DNA of 64,000 bases from Sorghum bicolor (taxonomy: Eukaryota; Streptophyta; Magnoliopsida; Poales; Poaceae): assembly GCF_000003195.3 (NCBI RefSeq), contig NC_012877.2, forward strand, positions 21,763,075-21,827,074. The letters run 5' to 3'. This document shows positions 43,607 to 55,514 of the stretch, piece after piece. A program made the position numbers and the translations under genes. The notes under the pieces were generated by a model. The model did not search any database. It was not told the DNA's origin and saw only the letters and a list, made by a program, of their open reading frames with translations. Position 1 is the stretch's first letter. Every line of letters starts with the position of its first letter.

Positions 43607-45259
43607 TGTTGGGTATTCTTAACATCATTACCAAAAGTAGACTAAGTTCTCTAAATCTAGTAACGGTGCCAAAAATGCCAAACCTATCCCTCACACCACT
43701 TAAGCCAAGTTGTCATCCCCAGCATGACATAAGAGACGCGGTATTGAAATATGCAATTGCTCTTCTCAATAAATAATGAATGGGATCTGCAAGCGCACAG
43801 ATTAATACCGATGTAGCATTTTAACCGGGAAGTATTCCAGGTATCGTTATTTATATTTTTACCACTGGGAAGGGATTAACAATCATCAATATTGATTACA
43901 TAATAGAATATGAGGTTGAGCATCTATCTTTGCATGTATAATTGAGAACATTTATCTAACTCTTTATACAGGGATGAGTGTCACATAAAAGATATATGAA
44001 ATAATGAATAGTGACAAGGATAACTAGTCTGATCTAGCCACATAATAAATATGATAAGCACCTCAATTAGATACTCTAGAAAGTCATTAGCATGGCATTA
44101 GAACGAACTATAAGAATATTCCCTAAGTTATTCTCAACTATATAGTCTAGCATATCATAGTTAGTGCAAGCATACTTAGCAATCATTGTGAGACAAGACT
44201 ACGCTCATGCATAGTGATATTAGCAAGGAATATGAGAAACATAGCAATCACTCCCCTGTAATAATGTTGCTCTGCTAGCCCAATACACGAGAGGGGGACT
44301 ATATAAGAATCAATGAAGCTGTCACTATCACGAACCACCCCACGATCTGGCATATTGGGTACAATCGCAGATAAATACGGTATAAGCACCACGCCTACAC
44401 AATATCTATCATTTACCCATGGATCCGATGGATAAACGCTATACGATCCTAAGCATGTATATAGATCCAATCTAACTAAGCCAAGTACATAACTATGATA
44501 AACTAAGAACAATATAATCTTGAATATAAGCAAGTAGAGCCAAGTCATAAGCAAGATATTGAAATAGAACAAAGTCATATTCATAATATTGAAGAACAAA
44601 GATGATTAGAAAGTAATTAGAAGCACAATTAGAGAATTACCAAGAATCCTCCTGACAGATCCGGAAACCAATCGAAGATTGACTCCTTCTAGTTCTAATC
44701 CTATGTAGCTATGCCAATCTAGATATCTAATTGATGTGGTGGCTCTAATCTTGATCAGAGGCTTCTTCTCCCTTGAGGAACAATGAATTAGGGTTGAGAG
44801 GCTCTCTCCTCCAGGGGCCAGGGGGTCTGGTTTTATAGTCCCTTCAAGTGAATACGGGCCGTTGGATCAAACCGACATAGATTGTATGGTTTAGATTCAT
44901 CCTTTAGGTCAGTGGAGATCTCCCACGAAGCAGAGTCCTGATTGGACTCAGGAGGTGGGCGGGCGCCCTGATCACCTAGGCGGGCGCCCAGGGTCAGGCC
45001 CCGTTTCGCCTCCGCTTCGGTCTCGTGGCTTCTGGAGTCTTCTAGATGTAAGATAATTGCGCGGCACGTTAATATCTCTATGTAATCCCAACGTGTGGGC
45101 TTTTCTTCCATATTTCCTGATAACCCCCTACAGAAATAGACAAACACCAAAACTCGTGGAATTCTGTCAGATAAAACCCTAAGTCTAGATGTTGCTTTCA
45201 TTTGGATCCTTTTCTTTATTTATTTGATAATTAAATTTTATACTTAAGGACCGTCAATA
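43607..45259 (-). repeat. ATH-3 3' LTR (1,653 bp)
   Basis: On the plus strand it runs TGTTGGGTATTC to ACCGTCAATA (CA end changed to TA). The GC double motif is at 44957-44991 and the TATA box (complement of TTTTATA) at about 44831-44837. Confidence 0.9.
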
Positions 45260-45275
45260 AACTCCCCCAAGCTTA
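45260..45275 (-). promoter_or_regulatory. ATH-3 terminal polypurine tract
   Basis: The minus strand reads AAGCTTGGGGGAGTT directly before the LTR. Confidence 0.75.
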
Positions 45276-45944
45276 CCTCTTGCTCGTCCCTGAGCAAGGA
45301 TAGACTCAGCAATGGATCATAAGTTGTTGCAATATCTTTAAAAATTGACGGTACACATGCTTTTTAAATAAGATCTCATCTCTGAGTTAGTGTAAACTGT
45401 CAAGACTTAAAACTTACTTACTTTACCTTCACCATGGTACTTGGAACCGTCACTTCTGTCTTGAGTGGTTAAAAGATAGAACAGTCTAGCCAAGTGCCAT
45501 GTCTCTTATTCTTGATCAGCTATAGCTCTAGAGTTTTTGCAGATTTTCAAATAAAACTCAGAGATTCCTTGTATGACTCTCTCATATCTCTCTTTTTTGG
45601 TTTTTCTGGATCCTTACCAAGGCAGTGATGGTATATGCCTTCTCTCAAAGATATGTGGTATTTATGGTATAAAGCATAGTGACATTATCTTCTCTCTCAC
45701 CCTACCCTAATAAAGGCTTTAATATCAAGAAAACAAATCAAGATGTGCATGTGTGGCGGATGAATGGTGTATGGTGATGATGGTGATAACAATGGTGGAA
45801 ACAATGGTGGTGGAAGTCTAATTCTACTTTGCTCTTTGAGAGGATACATACCTTTCTTGCTTTTTTTTTGAATAGTGAGGAGAATGAGATGCTCTTATTT
45901 TCTTTTCTCTCAGGTGGGTATCTTGTACCCCTAATTCTACTGTC

Positions 45945-46011
45945 GGACACTTGTCCATTTTTACCTCTCGTCTCACTTTTTCTTTTCTTTCGAGGTTCCG
46001 AGCACTTGCTC
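45945..46011 (-). other. Twin AAGT-loop hairpins in ATH-3 3' region
   Basis: On the minus strand GAGC-AAGT-GCTC (46011-46000) and GGAC-AAGT-GTCC (45956-45945) appear in the same order as in ATH-1. Conserved flanks are GAGGAAATAAAAAGGAGCAA before the first and CAGTAGAATTAGGGGTAC after the second. Confidence 0.5.
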
Positions 46012-46832
46012 CTTTTTATTTCCTCGTATATATATTTTTTCTTCTTCTCTCTTTTTTTAGAGCACTCATCTCTTGAGATAATATAGCAAGTGGTAGTAAA
46101 AAGATAACTTGAGCATTTGTTTCATAGGGGAAAACAGAAATATTTTTGGTTATTCTCTCCCGAATTAGGAGTAGAATATTTTTGGGTGATTCTGGAGATA
46201 AAAATAGATGGATATATGTGGATGGTACTTCCGGAATAGAAGTAGCATATATGAGTGAACGTGCAAGTGAAATCTTGATTTAACCACATGACAAGCTCCT
46301 AAGGGTCTACACAGCTTGACCACACTCAATGATCATAAGCAGTAAATAGTAAATGTGTGGCTCAAAGTCTAGCAAGCATGTATATATGGCTGTGGTAGGA
46401 ATTCAAACTCTCATCATACAGGAACTCATCATGCAACATTTTTAAGATTTTCAAAGATAAAATTCTCCAGAATTCTAGCATCTCTAGGAACAGATAAACA
46501 GCAGCTCAACCTTTCCATATCGTATCCGTTAACAACTTAGACTTTAGATCAGGTTTTCATCCCACAAGTTTAGGTCTAGAGCAATCTTTAAATTATAACA
46601 GTTATGTCTAAACTTGAGAGAGAACTTAAAATTTTAAAAATTAGGCAGAGCAACTATCCATGCTTGAGTTTTATTTAGATACAGATTAGCATAGCTACTT
46701 TATTTATTTATTAAACACACTAAGCAAAAGATATATGTATAAGCATAAAATCTTTATTTGGTTTTCTATAGTTATATTTTAATATAGTATAAGTATAAAG
46801 ATAGATAGATAGAAATACTTATCGAGATAAAT

Positions 46833-46854
46833 GGGGGTGCTCTCCCCCAAGCTG
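46833..46854 (-). promoter_or_regulatory. Internal second polypurine-like tract in ATH-3, with G5/C5 hairpin
   Basis: The minus strand reads CAGCTTGGGGGAGAGCACCCCC. The AGCTTGGGGGAG core equals that of the terminal tract, and GGGGG/CCCCC can pair around a six-base loop. It lies about 0.5 kb after the coding region. Confidence 0.4.
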
Positions 46855-47351
46855 AATTTTGACGTAATTTCACTTGATGTAGCTAGCAGGTGGCAGAGGT
46901 GTATTTGAAAGTCAGCTGCATTCTGACAGCGATTAGAATGTCCTCCGTCTGCCAGTCTTCTTGATTCTTAGATTCTGTGGAGCTCAAATAGACAACAAAG
47001 CTTGTGGAACTTGATTAAGTGTTAGCATAAATATCTAGCCTTTATCATGTTGAGACTCCTTAATAATTATTACTCCCTGTTTTTATATTTTTGTTTTATA
47101 AAGCAGAAAAGAAAATTTTATTTTATTTTTATGCCACCACAGTGAATGTACTTATGGGTTTTATGCCACTCGTCTACTCACATGGGGCTTACTGTTTTTC
47201 ACATTTTTATTTTCTTTTTAGGATAGCACGAACATGATTAACTAAGTAAACTAGTTGAAATAATTGAAAGGGAAAAGATAACTACCAAGTTTACCTTTTG
47301 GCAAGGCGTTCGGTGTTTTTTTAAGTCCTCCGAACGGGACTCTCCATTTTC

Positions 47352-48353
47352 TTAATTGTCCTGAGGTTCGTTGGGTGGCGTAGTCGGTACTTCCGGTGGC
47401 GCCTCCTCTTCATGTATAGTTATCTTCATTTTCCACACCTGACTTGGTGCTTCGATCTCCTCTGGATAATTCTGTTTAAACTCTACGTCTTCTGACCTTA
47501 TCACTTCTCCTTCAAAGTCTTCCCATCCGTCCTTGATGATCTGCCTCCTCTGGTTGCGGTTACGTCGCTTTCTTAACTGCTAAGATTCTTCAATGATATA
47601 GTTAGGGTCAGTAAAATAACGGCGTACCTTCTCTGAGGGGAAGTGCATATGGACTTCTCCTGTTCCAATAATTGCTTTAACGGTGCTGAGGAACGGTCTT
47701 CCAAGGATGATGGGTGGATCATACTCATCTTCTCCCATATCAATAACTTGAAAGTCTGTGTAGACAAAGTGATCGTCTATTTTGACTGGGACATCAGTTA
47801 CTGTTCCTTTAACTTCTCGAAACGTCTGATCTGCCATCTGGAGCTGAATGTATGTTGGTTTTAGTGGCATGGTTCCGAACAAGAGCCGATAGGTGACTGC
47901 GGCCATTATGTTGACGCCCGATCCGGTGTCACAAGTTGCCTTGTAGAAGTTGTATCCATTTATGGAGCAGTAGATGCTTGGCATTCCTGGGTCGTCCTTC
48001 TTGGTCAAAAGCAGTGACTTAAGTTGGCGATCTTGGCCTCCATGAACTTCAGTGACCATCTTAGCTAACTCGGTCCACACTTGCTTTTTCCTGTTCCTCC
48101 TGTTGGTCCTCTTCCTTGATTCACGTCTGGATGTATCTGGAATTTGTGTAGTCTTGTTCCTGAAGAAAAATGTCTCCTTCCTCCCTTTGAAGTAGAAACT
48201 GATTTTGGCAGCACTAGCGTAGATGATAGCTCCCGTGGTGTTCAAGAATGGCCTCCCTAAGATGATAGGTGCCCTCTCATCATTTCCGGTCTCTACCACT
48301 ACGAAGTCTGCTGGGGCATACAAGGTACCAACTCGAACACAAAGGTTCTTCAC
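47352..48353 (-). pseudogene. ATH-3 end of protease 1 and complete protease 2
   Basis: Minus-strand frame from 48353. Residues 1-55 finish protease 1 (ERAPIILGRPFLNTTGAIIY). A basic linker follows (SRRESRKRTNRRNRKKQVWT). Protease 2 begins at about residue 124, with the canonical active site ATCDTGSGVNIM (Asp at about 47930), the flap-like LQMADQTFREVKG and PPIILGRPFLSTVKAIIGTG. All retropepsin signatures are present. A TAG at 47579-47577 follows NYIIEES, and the frame stays open about 75 more codons (basic then acidic tail) to TAA at 47354-47352. Retropepsins act as dimers, so two in one chain might form an intramolecular pair. Confidence 0.75.
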
Positions 48354-49195
48354 TATTCCCTTTTGGAAAAGTTATCGTCTGATCTGCAAACTGCAAACAC
48401 ATGGTTGTCTCTAATAAAGGATATGTAAAGATTTTTTCATAGAGTACCCTGGGTATAATGTTGACGCTAGAGCCAAAGTCGCAGAGTGCTTCTGGAACGT
48501 CCACCATGCCGATGGAGATCGGGATGACGGGGCATCCTGGATCGCCTCTCTTGACCGGCAGAAGGTCAGTAGAGAACTCAGTGATGGGGTTACTCCAATT
48601 ATTACCTGCATCAAACATGTCTACAAGATTTGCAGATTCTAATCCTTCCGGTTGTGATGGTATACCGGGGTTAGTAGTAGGAACAGCAGCAGCTATTTCA
48701 TTTAACTGGGATTCAATCATTTTATTAAAGCTAATTTGATTCTTGATGGCAGTAGAGAAATTATCCATTCTATTATTTATATTTTCTAGCATTTTATCAT
48801 TTGATGACAATTTCTTAGATAGATTATCCATTAGCTTTCCTTGATTAGACACTAACTCTCTCAAAGGTGGAAAATTATTATTATTGTTGTAAGAATTGTT
48901 ACCTTGATAATTACCTGAGTAGTTAGGCCTCTGTTGATTCCAACCTTGATTTTGTTGAGGACGGTTGTAGTAGTAGTTGTTGTTGTTGTTGATGTAGTTC
49001 ACATCCTCAAGTATCTTAGGGCAGTGGTTGCCTGAGTGTCCAGTGTCTCCACACTCCTCATAAGTCATGTGAGAGTCGTAGATGTGCATAACTTCTTTCT
49101 TATCTCCAGCTCTATCATCGAGCTTCTTCATGAGCAGGTCTAGCTTTGCAGACAGCATGTCTACCTCCTTCAGCTGATGCATACCTCCACCTCTC
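48280..49195 (-). pseudogene. ATH-3 gag C-terminus, zinc knuckle and protease 1 N-terminal half
   Basis: Minus-strand frame, with the ATG at 49182 internal to gag. A zinc knuckle YEECGDTGHSGNHC has its first Cys changed to Tyr. An Asn/Tyr/Gln-rich linker, partly encoded by trinucleotide runs, follows, then a helical segment (LSKKLSSNDKMLENINNRMD). Protease 1 starts at GDPGCPVIPISIGMVDVPEA, with active site ALCDFGSSVNIIP (Asp at about 48478; DFG in place of DTG) and flap FADQTITFPKG. A one-base shift in the AAAAGGG region (about 48358-48364) moves its second half into the frame of the next ORF. Confidence 0.75.
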
Positions 49196-49995
49196 TTGTG
49201 TGTCTAGGTCCTCTATTCATTGCAGCTTTGGTTGGACGCCATCTTCTCCACAAGAGCTGTGGCTTGTGGTATAGTAAGTGATAAGAATGCTCCTCCAGCT
49301 GCAGCATCCATGGTCTCTCGGGCACTGTGGCCGAGCCCATGATAAAACGTCTACATCAGTAGCCAACTCTCCATTCCATGATGGGGACATTCTAGGATGT
49401 AGTCTTGAAAGCGCTCCCATGCTTCTGGAACAAATTCATCATTTTGTTGCTGAAAACTTATAATCTTCCCACGGAGAGCATTGGTCTTGCCCATGGGAAA
49501 GAACTTAGCTAGGAAGTTTGTTGAGCAGAGTGCCCACGTAGTATTCTTCTCCTTTGTAGCGTAGAACCACTTCGCTCTTCCTAACAGTGAGAATGGGAAG
49601 AGGCGAAGTAGTATAGCATCTTTGGAAACTCCTGATATGGTCAATGTGTTGCAAAACTCCAGGAAGTGTTGTAAATGAGCACTAGCATCTTCGTGTGCCT
49701 TCCCACAGAACTGATTGGATTGCACCATGTTGATAAGTCCAAACTTGAGCTCAAAGTTGCCATTGATCTCTGCAGCAGGTCCAGTGCGGATGTTGTCCGT
49801 AGTGGGAGCTGAGAACTCGCGGATTGATTTCTTCGCCATGGCCTCGAACTCTGAAGACAAGTTCCGGTGATCTTCTTGATTGGATGAAGCTTCTTGCTGA
49901 AGTGTTGATGATCTCTTCTTGAGCTTGGCTCTCGTCTTCTTGAATAATGCTTCGGGATTGTCAAAAAAATTTCCTGGAACATGTCTTCTATTCAT
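49196..49995 (-). pseudogene. ATH-3 gag, N-terminal and core part
   Basis: The ATG at 49995 opens MNRRHVPGNFFDNPEALFKK. The gag core reads HLQHFLEFCNTLTISGVSKD, LRLFPFSLLGRAKWFYATKE and FQDYILECPHHGMESWLLM, the plant Athila-type gag fold. A TAG at about 49351 lies where Gln (CAG) is expected before TFYHGL. Two more stops near 49215 and 49206 precede the zinc-knuckle region. Otherwise the reading is continuous with the downstream frame. Confidence 0.8.
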
Positions 49996-50130
49996 ACATT
50001 CCCCTGCATAAGATAAAATAGGAAAATATCGGGGTAAAACTGTATGAGAGAATAGATAAGCTCAATCATATTAGTGATGCGAATGATAACTCAAAATCTT
50101 TTATTCTATTCTTGATTAGTAATCAACCTT

Positions 50131-50147
50131 CCCCGGCAACGGCGCCA
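50131..50147 (-). promoter_or_regulatory. ATH-3 primer binding site (Asp tRNA, perfect)
   Basis: The minus strand reads TGGCGCCGTTGCCGGGG, an exact match to the 3' end complement of plant tRNA-Asp, eight bases inside the LTR edge. Confidence 0.9.
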
Positions 50148-50155
50148 AAAATGCT

Positions 50156-51808
50156 TGTTGGGTATTCTTAACATCATTACCAAAAGTAGACTAAGTTCTC
50201 TAAATCTAGTAACGGTGCCAAAAATGCCAAACCTATCCCTCACACCACTTAAGCCAAGTTGTCATCCCCAGCATGACATAAGAGACGCGGTTTTGAAATA
50301 TGCAATTGCTCTTCTAAATAAATAATGAATGGGATCTGCAAGCGCACAGATTAATACCGATGTAGCATTTTAACCGGGAAGTATTCCAGGTATCGTTATT
50401 TATATTTTTACCACTGGGAAGGGATTAACAATCATCAATATTGATTACATAATAGAATATGAGGTTGAGCATCTATCTTTGCATGTATAATTGAGAACAT
50501 TTATCTAACTCTTTATACAGGGATGAGTGTCACATAAAAGATATATGAAATAATGAATAGTGACAAGGATAACTAGTCTGATCTAGCCACATAATAAATA
50601 TGATAAGCACCTCAATTAGATACTCTAGAAAGTCATTAGCATGGTATTAGAACGAACTACAAGAATATTCCCTAAGTTATTCTCAACTATATAGTCTAGC
50701 ATATCATAGTTAGTGCAAGCATACTTAGCAATCATTGTGAGACAAGACTACGCCCATGCATAGTGATATTAGCAAGGAATATGAGAAACATAGCAATCAC
50801 TCCCCTGTAATAATGTTGCTCTACCAGCCCAATACACGAGAGGGGGACTATATAAGAATCAATGAAGCTGTCACTATCACGAACCACCCCACGATCTGGC
50901 ATATTGGGTACAATCGCAAATAAATACGGTATAAGCACCACGCCTACACAATATCTATCATTTACCCATGGATTCGATGGATAAACGCTATACGATCCTA
51001 AGCATGTATATAGATCCAATCTAACTAAGCCAAGTACATAACTATGATAAACTAAGAACAATATAATCTTGAATATAAGCAATTAGAGCAAAGTCGTAAG
51101 CAATATATTGAAATAGAACAAAGTCATATTCATAATATTGAAGAACAAAGATGATTAGAAAGTAATTAGAAGCACAATTAGAGAATTACCAAGAATCATC
51201 CTGACAGATCCGGAAACCAATCGAAGATTGACTCCTTCTAGTTCTAATCCTATGTAGCTATGCTAATCTAGATATCTAATTGATGTGGTGGCTCTACTCT
51301 TGATCAGAGGCTTCTTCTCCCTTGAGGAACAATAAATTAGGGTTGAGAGGCTCTCTCCTCCAGGGGCCAAGGGGTCTGGTTTTATAGTCTCTTCAAGTGA
51401 ATACGGGCCGTTGGATCAAACCGACATAGATTGTATGGTTTAGATTCATCCTTTAGGTCGGTGGAGATCTCCCAGGAAGCAGAGTCCTGATTGGACTCAG
51501 TAGGTGGGCGGGCGCCCTGATCACCTGGGCGGGCGCCCAGGGTCAGGCCCCGTTTCGCCTCCGCTTCGGTCTCGTGGCTTCTGGAGTCTTCTAGATGTAA
51601 GATAATTGCGCGGCACGTTAATATCTCTATGTAATCCCGACGTGTGGGCCTTTCTTCCATATTTCCTAATAACCCCCTGCAGAAATAGACAAACACCAAA
51701 ACTCGTGGAATTCTGTGAGATAAAACCCTAAGTCTAGATGTTGCTTTCATTTGGATCCTTTTCTCTATTTATTTGATAATTAAATTTGATACTTAAGGAC
51801 CGTCAACA
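50156..51808 (-). repeat. ATH-3 5' LTR (1,653 bp)
   Basis: Same length as the 3' LTR with few differences. It retains TCAACA at the end. GC double motif at 51505-51540; TATA box (complement) at about 51380-51386. Confidence 0.9.
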
Positions 51809-51813
51809 TATAT

Positions 51814-54453
51814 CGCAGGTGATAGGAAATCACCCGACTTCTACCATACTAAGCAAGCTAAGCATAGACTCCAGGCCTATCTACATAGGACAAGGTAGAT
51901 AAAGGGATGGTGATATCAAGGAGTAAATATGCATCAACGGTATCAGGCAATTCTTATCACTTAATTGCAGCAGAGTAGAACAACCATAATATATCAATTA
52001 AGTTAGCAAGAATAGGGAGACTTAGAATGCTCCCGGGCTTGCCTTTCTCGAACGTGCTAGGCCTGTGGTCCGGGCACTCCTGCAGCTCTACTTCCAGCTC
52101 TGGTCCTCCCGGAAGTTCCTGCTCCTGGGTCTCCTCCTGCTCCTCGGGTCCCACCTCGTTCTCCTACGAGCCTACATGATGCATGTGTGCTCATGAGTGG
52201 AGTGCAAGATGCCCGGGGTGCAATGCTTATGCAAGTGGATACCAGATGATCATGACATGTTGCATAGGTGACATAAGTGATTATTTCTTCAAGGTAGTCA
52301 ACATCATCCAAGAACATGTAATCAAATTAAGCATCTATTGCATTCTCTTCTACAAGTTGCTCTTATTGTTAACCAGCAAGCTAACATGATGCTTCAAAGA
52401 TACACCAAACACCCTTTTTTCCATTTTCTCATGTATAACAAGGTATAATTTATTTAATTATCATTAGACCTAAAACAATAGCATGTACTTCTGATCATCA
52501 ATGAAATCTACAAAAATTACAGTAGATCACTGGTTAAGTATCAAGTCCACCACAAAATTTTCATAATATTTGGGCAGGTAGTTTAGCCTACACAAAAACA
52601 CAAGTTTATTCTATATAAATAAGTGTAATTACCCCACTAGTGATAAAGTGTCAAACAACAGATTTCATATTTTTATAAATTACTTACTAACATAAGAAAC
52701 ACCCACAAATATTTCCAGATTAATTTCATGATCCAATTATTTATTAAAAATCATAAACCACTGCCATGCAAGCATTTAAATCATCATAAATTAATTTATA
52801 TAGTAAATATTGTGTGACATATTTTTCCCAGAGACTAAACATCCATGCAAAGCTAACAAAACAAGAATCACATTTTTCTAAGTTATATGCTAATTACTAT
52901 GCATTTTCTAATTATCAACAAAAACATGGATTAAATATATTTGTACAGAAAAGTTGTCCAAACATGACATGTAATTTCCTCAAATTGTAGATCTAGATTT
53001 ATGGTACACATCACATTTTATCTCATCATTTTTGCAGCCATAGATCTCAAGATACAAATTTTACAAGGTTTAAAACATTTCTGAGAAATCATTTTCTAAA
53101 ATTCTTTTCAAATCCACCCCGGGATCCGGCTAGGTGCACCCGGTGCAGTGCACCCGCCCTCAGCGCGAGCCACCGACAGGTGGGCCACGGGTCCCACGCG
53201 TCAGCCACGCCGAGGAGGGGGAGAACTCCGGCGAGCCGAAGCTCACCGCCGGTGACCCCTTTCGGTGAACCAAACGCACCTACGCGTTCTACGGCTCAAA
53301 GCCAACCAGATGAACCCCTTTGCGCAACCTAAAATGGACCAGAGCGAGCTCGCCACCAGCCATGGCGGAACGGTGGCGCTGGCCCGGTACAGCGCGATTG
53401 GAGTGGCTCGCGAGCATCACGGTGCGGAGGCGAACACGATGCACTAACTAGGCGGTGCCGGAAGGCACAGTGGCGCGCGGACCATCCGCGCGGCGGTGGC
53501 GCTCTCGCCGGAGAAGAAAGCGAGGGCGAGCGGAGCTCACCGTGCGTTACCAAATGCTCGGAGGCGTGTCCCGCAATGGCGAAGCTAGGGCAGAGCTCGG
53601 GGAGGGACGAATCGAAGAATGGCTCACGCGCTGGGGGAGAACGGCCGAGGCGGTGCTCAGAGCTCCAATGGCGACGGCGGTGCTCTCTGCGCGCGGAACG
53701 AGTGCGAGAGAGGAGGAGCTGATGGGCGCAAATGGCAGCAGGGAACGAGGCGGGCGCGGCCGGGCGCTCCTAGTGGCCGACCAGGGCGCGTCCAAGTCGC
53801 CGCATGCGCGCCACGTGGCGACCGAGCTCTGCCGGCTCACCACGGTGGCACGGCGTGGCCGTGAGCACGTGTGGACGTGCCGCTGGCGCGGGGAGGGGGG
53901 TGACGCGTGGGCGGGCTGGGCCGGCTTCGGCCAGCGGGCCAAAAGCGAGGCCGCGGCCTGCTAGCGCCCCCCTTTCCTTTTCCATATTTTCTTTTAAATT
54001 TGTTTTTTTCAAATATTTTTTCCAAGCTCATTTTGACTATTTTAAATCCTTTTTCAGCTTGGGCCCCTAAAAGAAAACTTGTCACAAATAAAAAGTTCTA
54101 CAACTTTGGTTTAAGCTGAAATTCCAAATTCCAAGTAGAATTTGAAATACAACTCAAAACTAGTTCTAGGTTTTTAAATAAATTCATTTGGGGCTTTTTG
54201 TATAAAATCCATTTCTCAAATTCTAGAGCTCCAAAAATTTCACACAATTGTTCTTAATTCTTCTAAAACATATTCCAACTTATTTTGGTCATCACAAGAA
54301 CTTTGGAAGCAAGCATACCATTTTATCATATTTAATTCCTGTAAATTAAGCATATAAAATCAAACTTGAAATGCTACTATGCTTATGTGATGCTATGCTC
54401 ATGCTATGCTTAATGAGGATGCTTATGAGACTTAAGTGCATGCTTAACACCTA
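51814..54453 (-). repeat. L-solo LTR, right part
   Basis: Continues the L-family LTR after ATH-3. AT-rich to about 53100, then a GC-rich block (53110-53965) in the same relative place as the GC block of the L-array LTR, then AT-rich to the border. Frames in the GC block differ from those in the L-array block, so no conserved protein is supported. Confidence 0.7.
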
Positions 54454-55454
54454 GGTGGTTAAAGAACCGGACGCTAGTCTGGTCAATACCGGACGCGTTT
54501 GGTGTGAACCAGGACGCGTCCGATGTGGACGCAGACAGTGGGGTAAGTGGCTAACGGCTAGTTGTTGCTTGGGCTTCCATAAATATGCCTTGGCGGGTTC
54601 ATGCTCACTCTCTTGACTCTCTAACTTGTTGATACACCTTGTGAGCATACTCCCATACATCCCACTCACCTTGTTCAAGACTGGTTCATCCAAAGTGAGA
54701 TTGGGAGAGATCCTAGTTGTATTTGCTTAGAGTTTGAGCATCTAGTGGCACTAGTGATCATTGAGCAGCGGGTTTCCTTGTTACTCTTGGTGGTTGCCAC
54801 CACCTAGACGGCTTGGAGCTGTGGAGGAGCTTAGCACGAGTTGGTGATTGTTTGTGGCCATCTCCCCGTGATTGTGAGGGATCTTCTACTTTCCCCGGCG
54901 GAGAGCCGAAAGGCAACTCTAGTGGATTGCTCGTGTCATTGAGCTACCTCACTTGTGGGTAGGTTCTTGTGGTGTCCTAGTGAGGACGAGGTTCGTGTAC
55001 ACCTCTTAGCCACGGAACCACCAAGTATTGGTCGACACAATGGGGATGTAGCGTGCCGGCAAGCACGTGAACCTCGAGAGAAAAATTGGTGTCTCAATTG
55101 TGTTTGATTGGCATTCTCTCGGTGATTGATTGTTTATATTGGTGATTGGTTCATCCCCTACACGGCGGTGTAAATATCTCATCCTGTCTTTTACTTACCA
55201 CAAACTAGTGTAATTAGTTTAGTTGCTTACTTTGCCTTGTGTAGTATAGTACACTAGTGTAACTTGTAGAGACTTAGTTCTTGTGTGCATAGTGATCATA
55301 GCAACTAGAATTGTTGGATAGGTGGCTTGCAAGCACCCATTTAGAGCTAGAGCAAAAAGTTTTGCCTTGTTATTTACTAACCACTTGCTCTAGTGAGTTT
55401 GTAGAATTTTTAAATAGGCTATTCACCCCCCTCTAGCCATATTAAGACCTTTCA
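54454..55454 (+). repeat. COP-1 5' LTR, right part
   Basis: Resumes with CCGGACGCTAGTCTGG motifs like those in the left part and ends AAGACCTTTCA. The total LTR without insertions is about 1.9 kb, within the range of SIRE/Maximus-type LTRs. Confidence 0.75.
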
Positions 55455-55456
55455 AG

Positions 55457-55470
55457 TGGTATCGGAGCCA
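55457..55470 (+). promoter_or_regulatory. COP-1 primer binding site (Met tRNA type)
   Basis: TGGTATCGGAGCCA, two bases after the LTR, matches the initiator Met tRNA PBS with one mismatch. Confidence 0.85.
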
Positions 55471-55514
55471 TGGTCACCGTTTTGTGAAGGTTTAACAACC
55501 TCGGTGCTCAAATT

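Larger units (their letters stand above)
45276..47351 (-). other. ATH-3 non-coding 3' region
   Basis: AT-rich with no credible ORF. It contains the twin AAGT hairpins (45945-46011) and an internal purine tract (46841-46854). A few blocks align with the ATH-1 3' region; the remainder does not by eye. Confidence 0.6.
43607..51808 (-). mobile_element. ATH-3: non-autonomous Athila-like element encoding gag and two proteases, minus strand (8.2 kb)
   Basis: The 1,653-bp LTRs are near identical (43607-45259 and 50156-51808), with TATAT on both sides (43602-43606 and 51809-51813), a perfect Asp-tRNA PBS and a polypurine tract. It inserted into L-solo. The internal region encodes gag, a zinc knuckle and two retropepsin domains, then 2.1 kb of non-coding DNA. 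There is no RT, RNase H or integrase, so it must be mobilised by a related element such as the ATH-1 family. LTR similarity indicates recent insertion. Confidence 0.9.
42358..54453 (-). mobile_element. L-solo: solo L-family LTR inserted in the COP-1 LTR, hosts ATH-3
   Basis: It starts TATAACAGAACCGCCC and ends near CACCTAGGTGGTTAAA, degenerate forms of the L LTR borders. Left (42358-43606) and right (51814-54453) parts align with successive parts of the L-array LTR, for example TCAAGTCAAGTGCTCACTAT and the GGAGACTTAGAATGCTCC region. There is no internal domain or second LTR, so it is a solo LTR of about 3.9 kb. Flanks GCACC (42353-42357) and GAACC (54454-54458) are a probable target-site duplication with one mismatch. 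It is clearly older than the L-array LTRs. Confidence 0.78.

Noticed and set aside
43800..44600. Minus-strand 138-codon frame in the ATH-3 LTR
   Set aside because: Hydrophobic AT-rich frame, also present in the other LTR only because the LTRs are near identical; no homology recognised.
53100..53965. Long GC-rich open frames on both strands as a host gene
   Set aside because: They lie inside the L-solo LTR at the position of the GC block of other L LTRs, encode no known domain, and many frames are open simply because of GC content.
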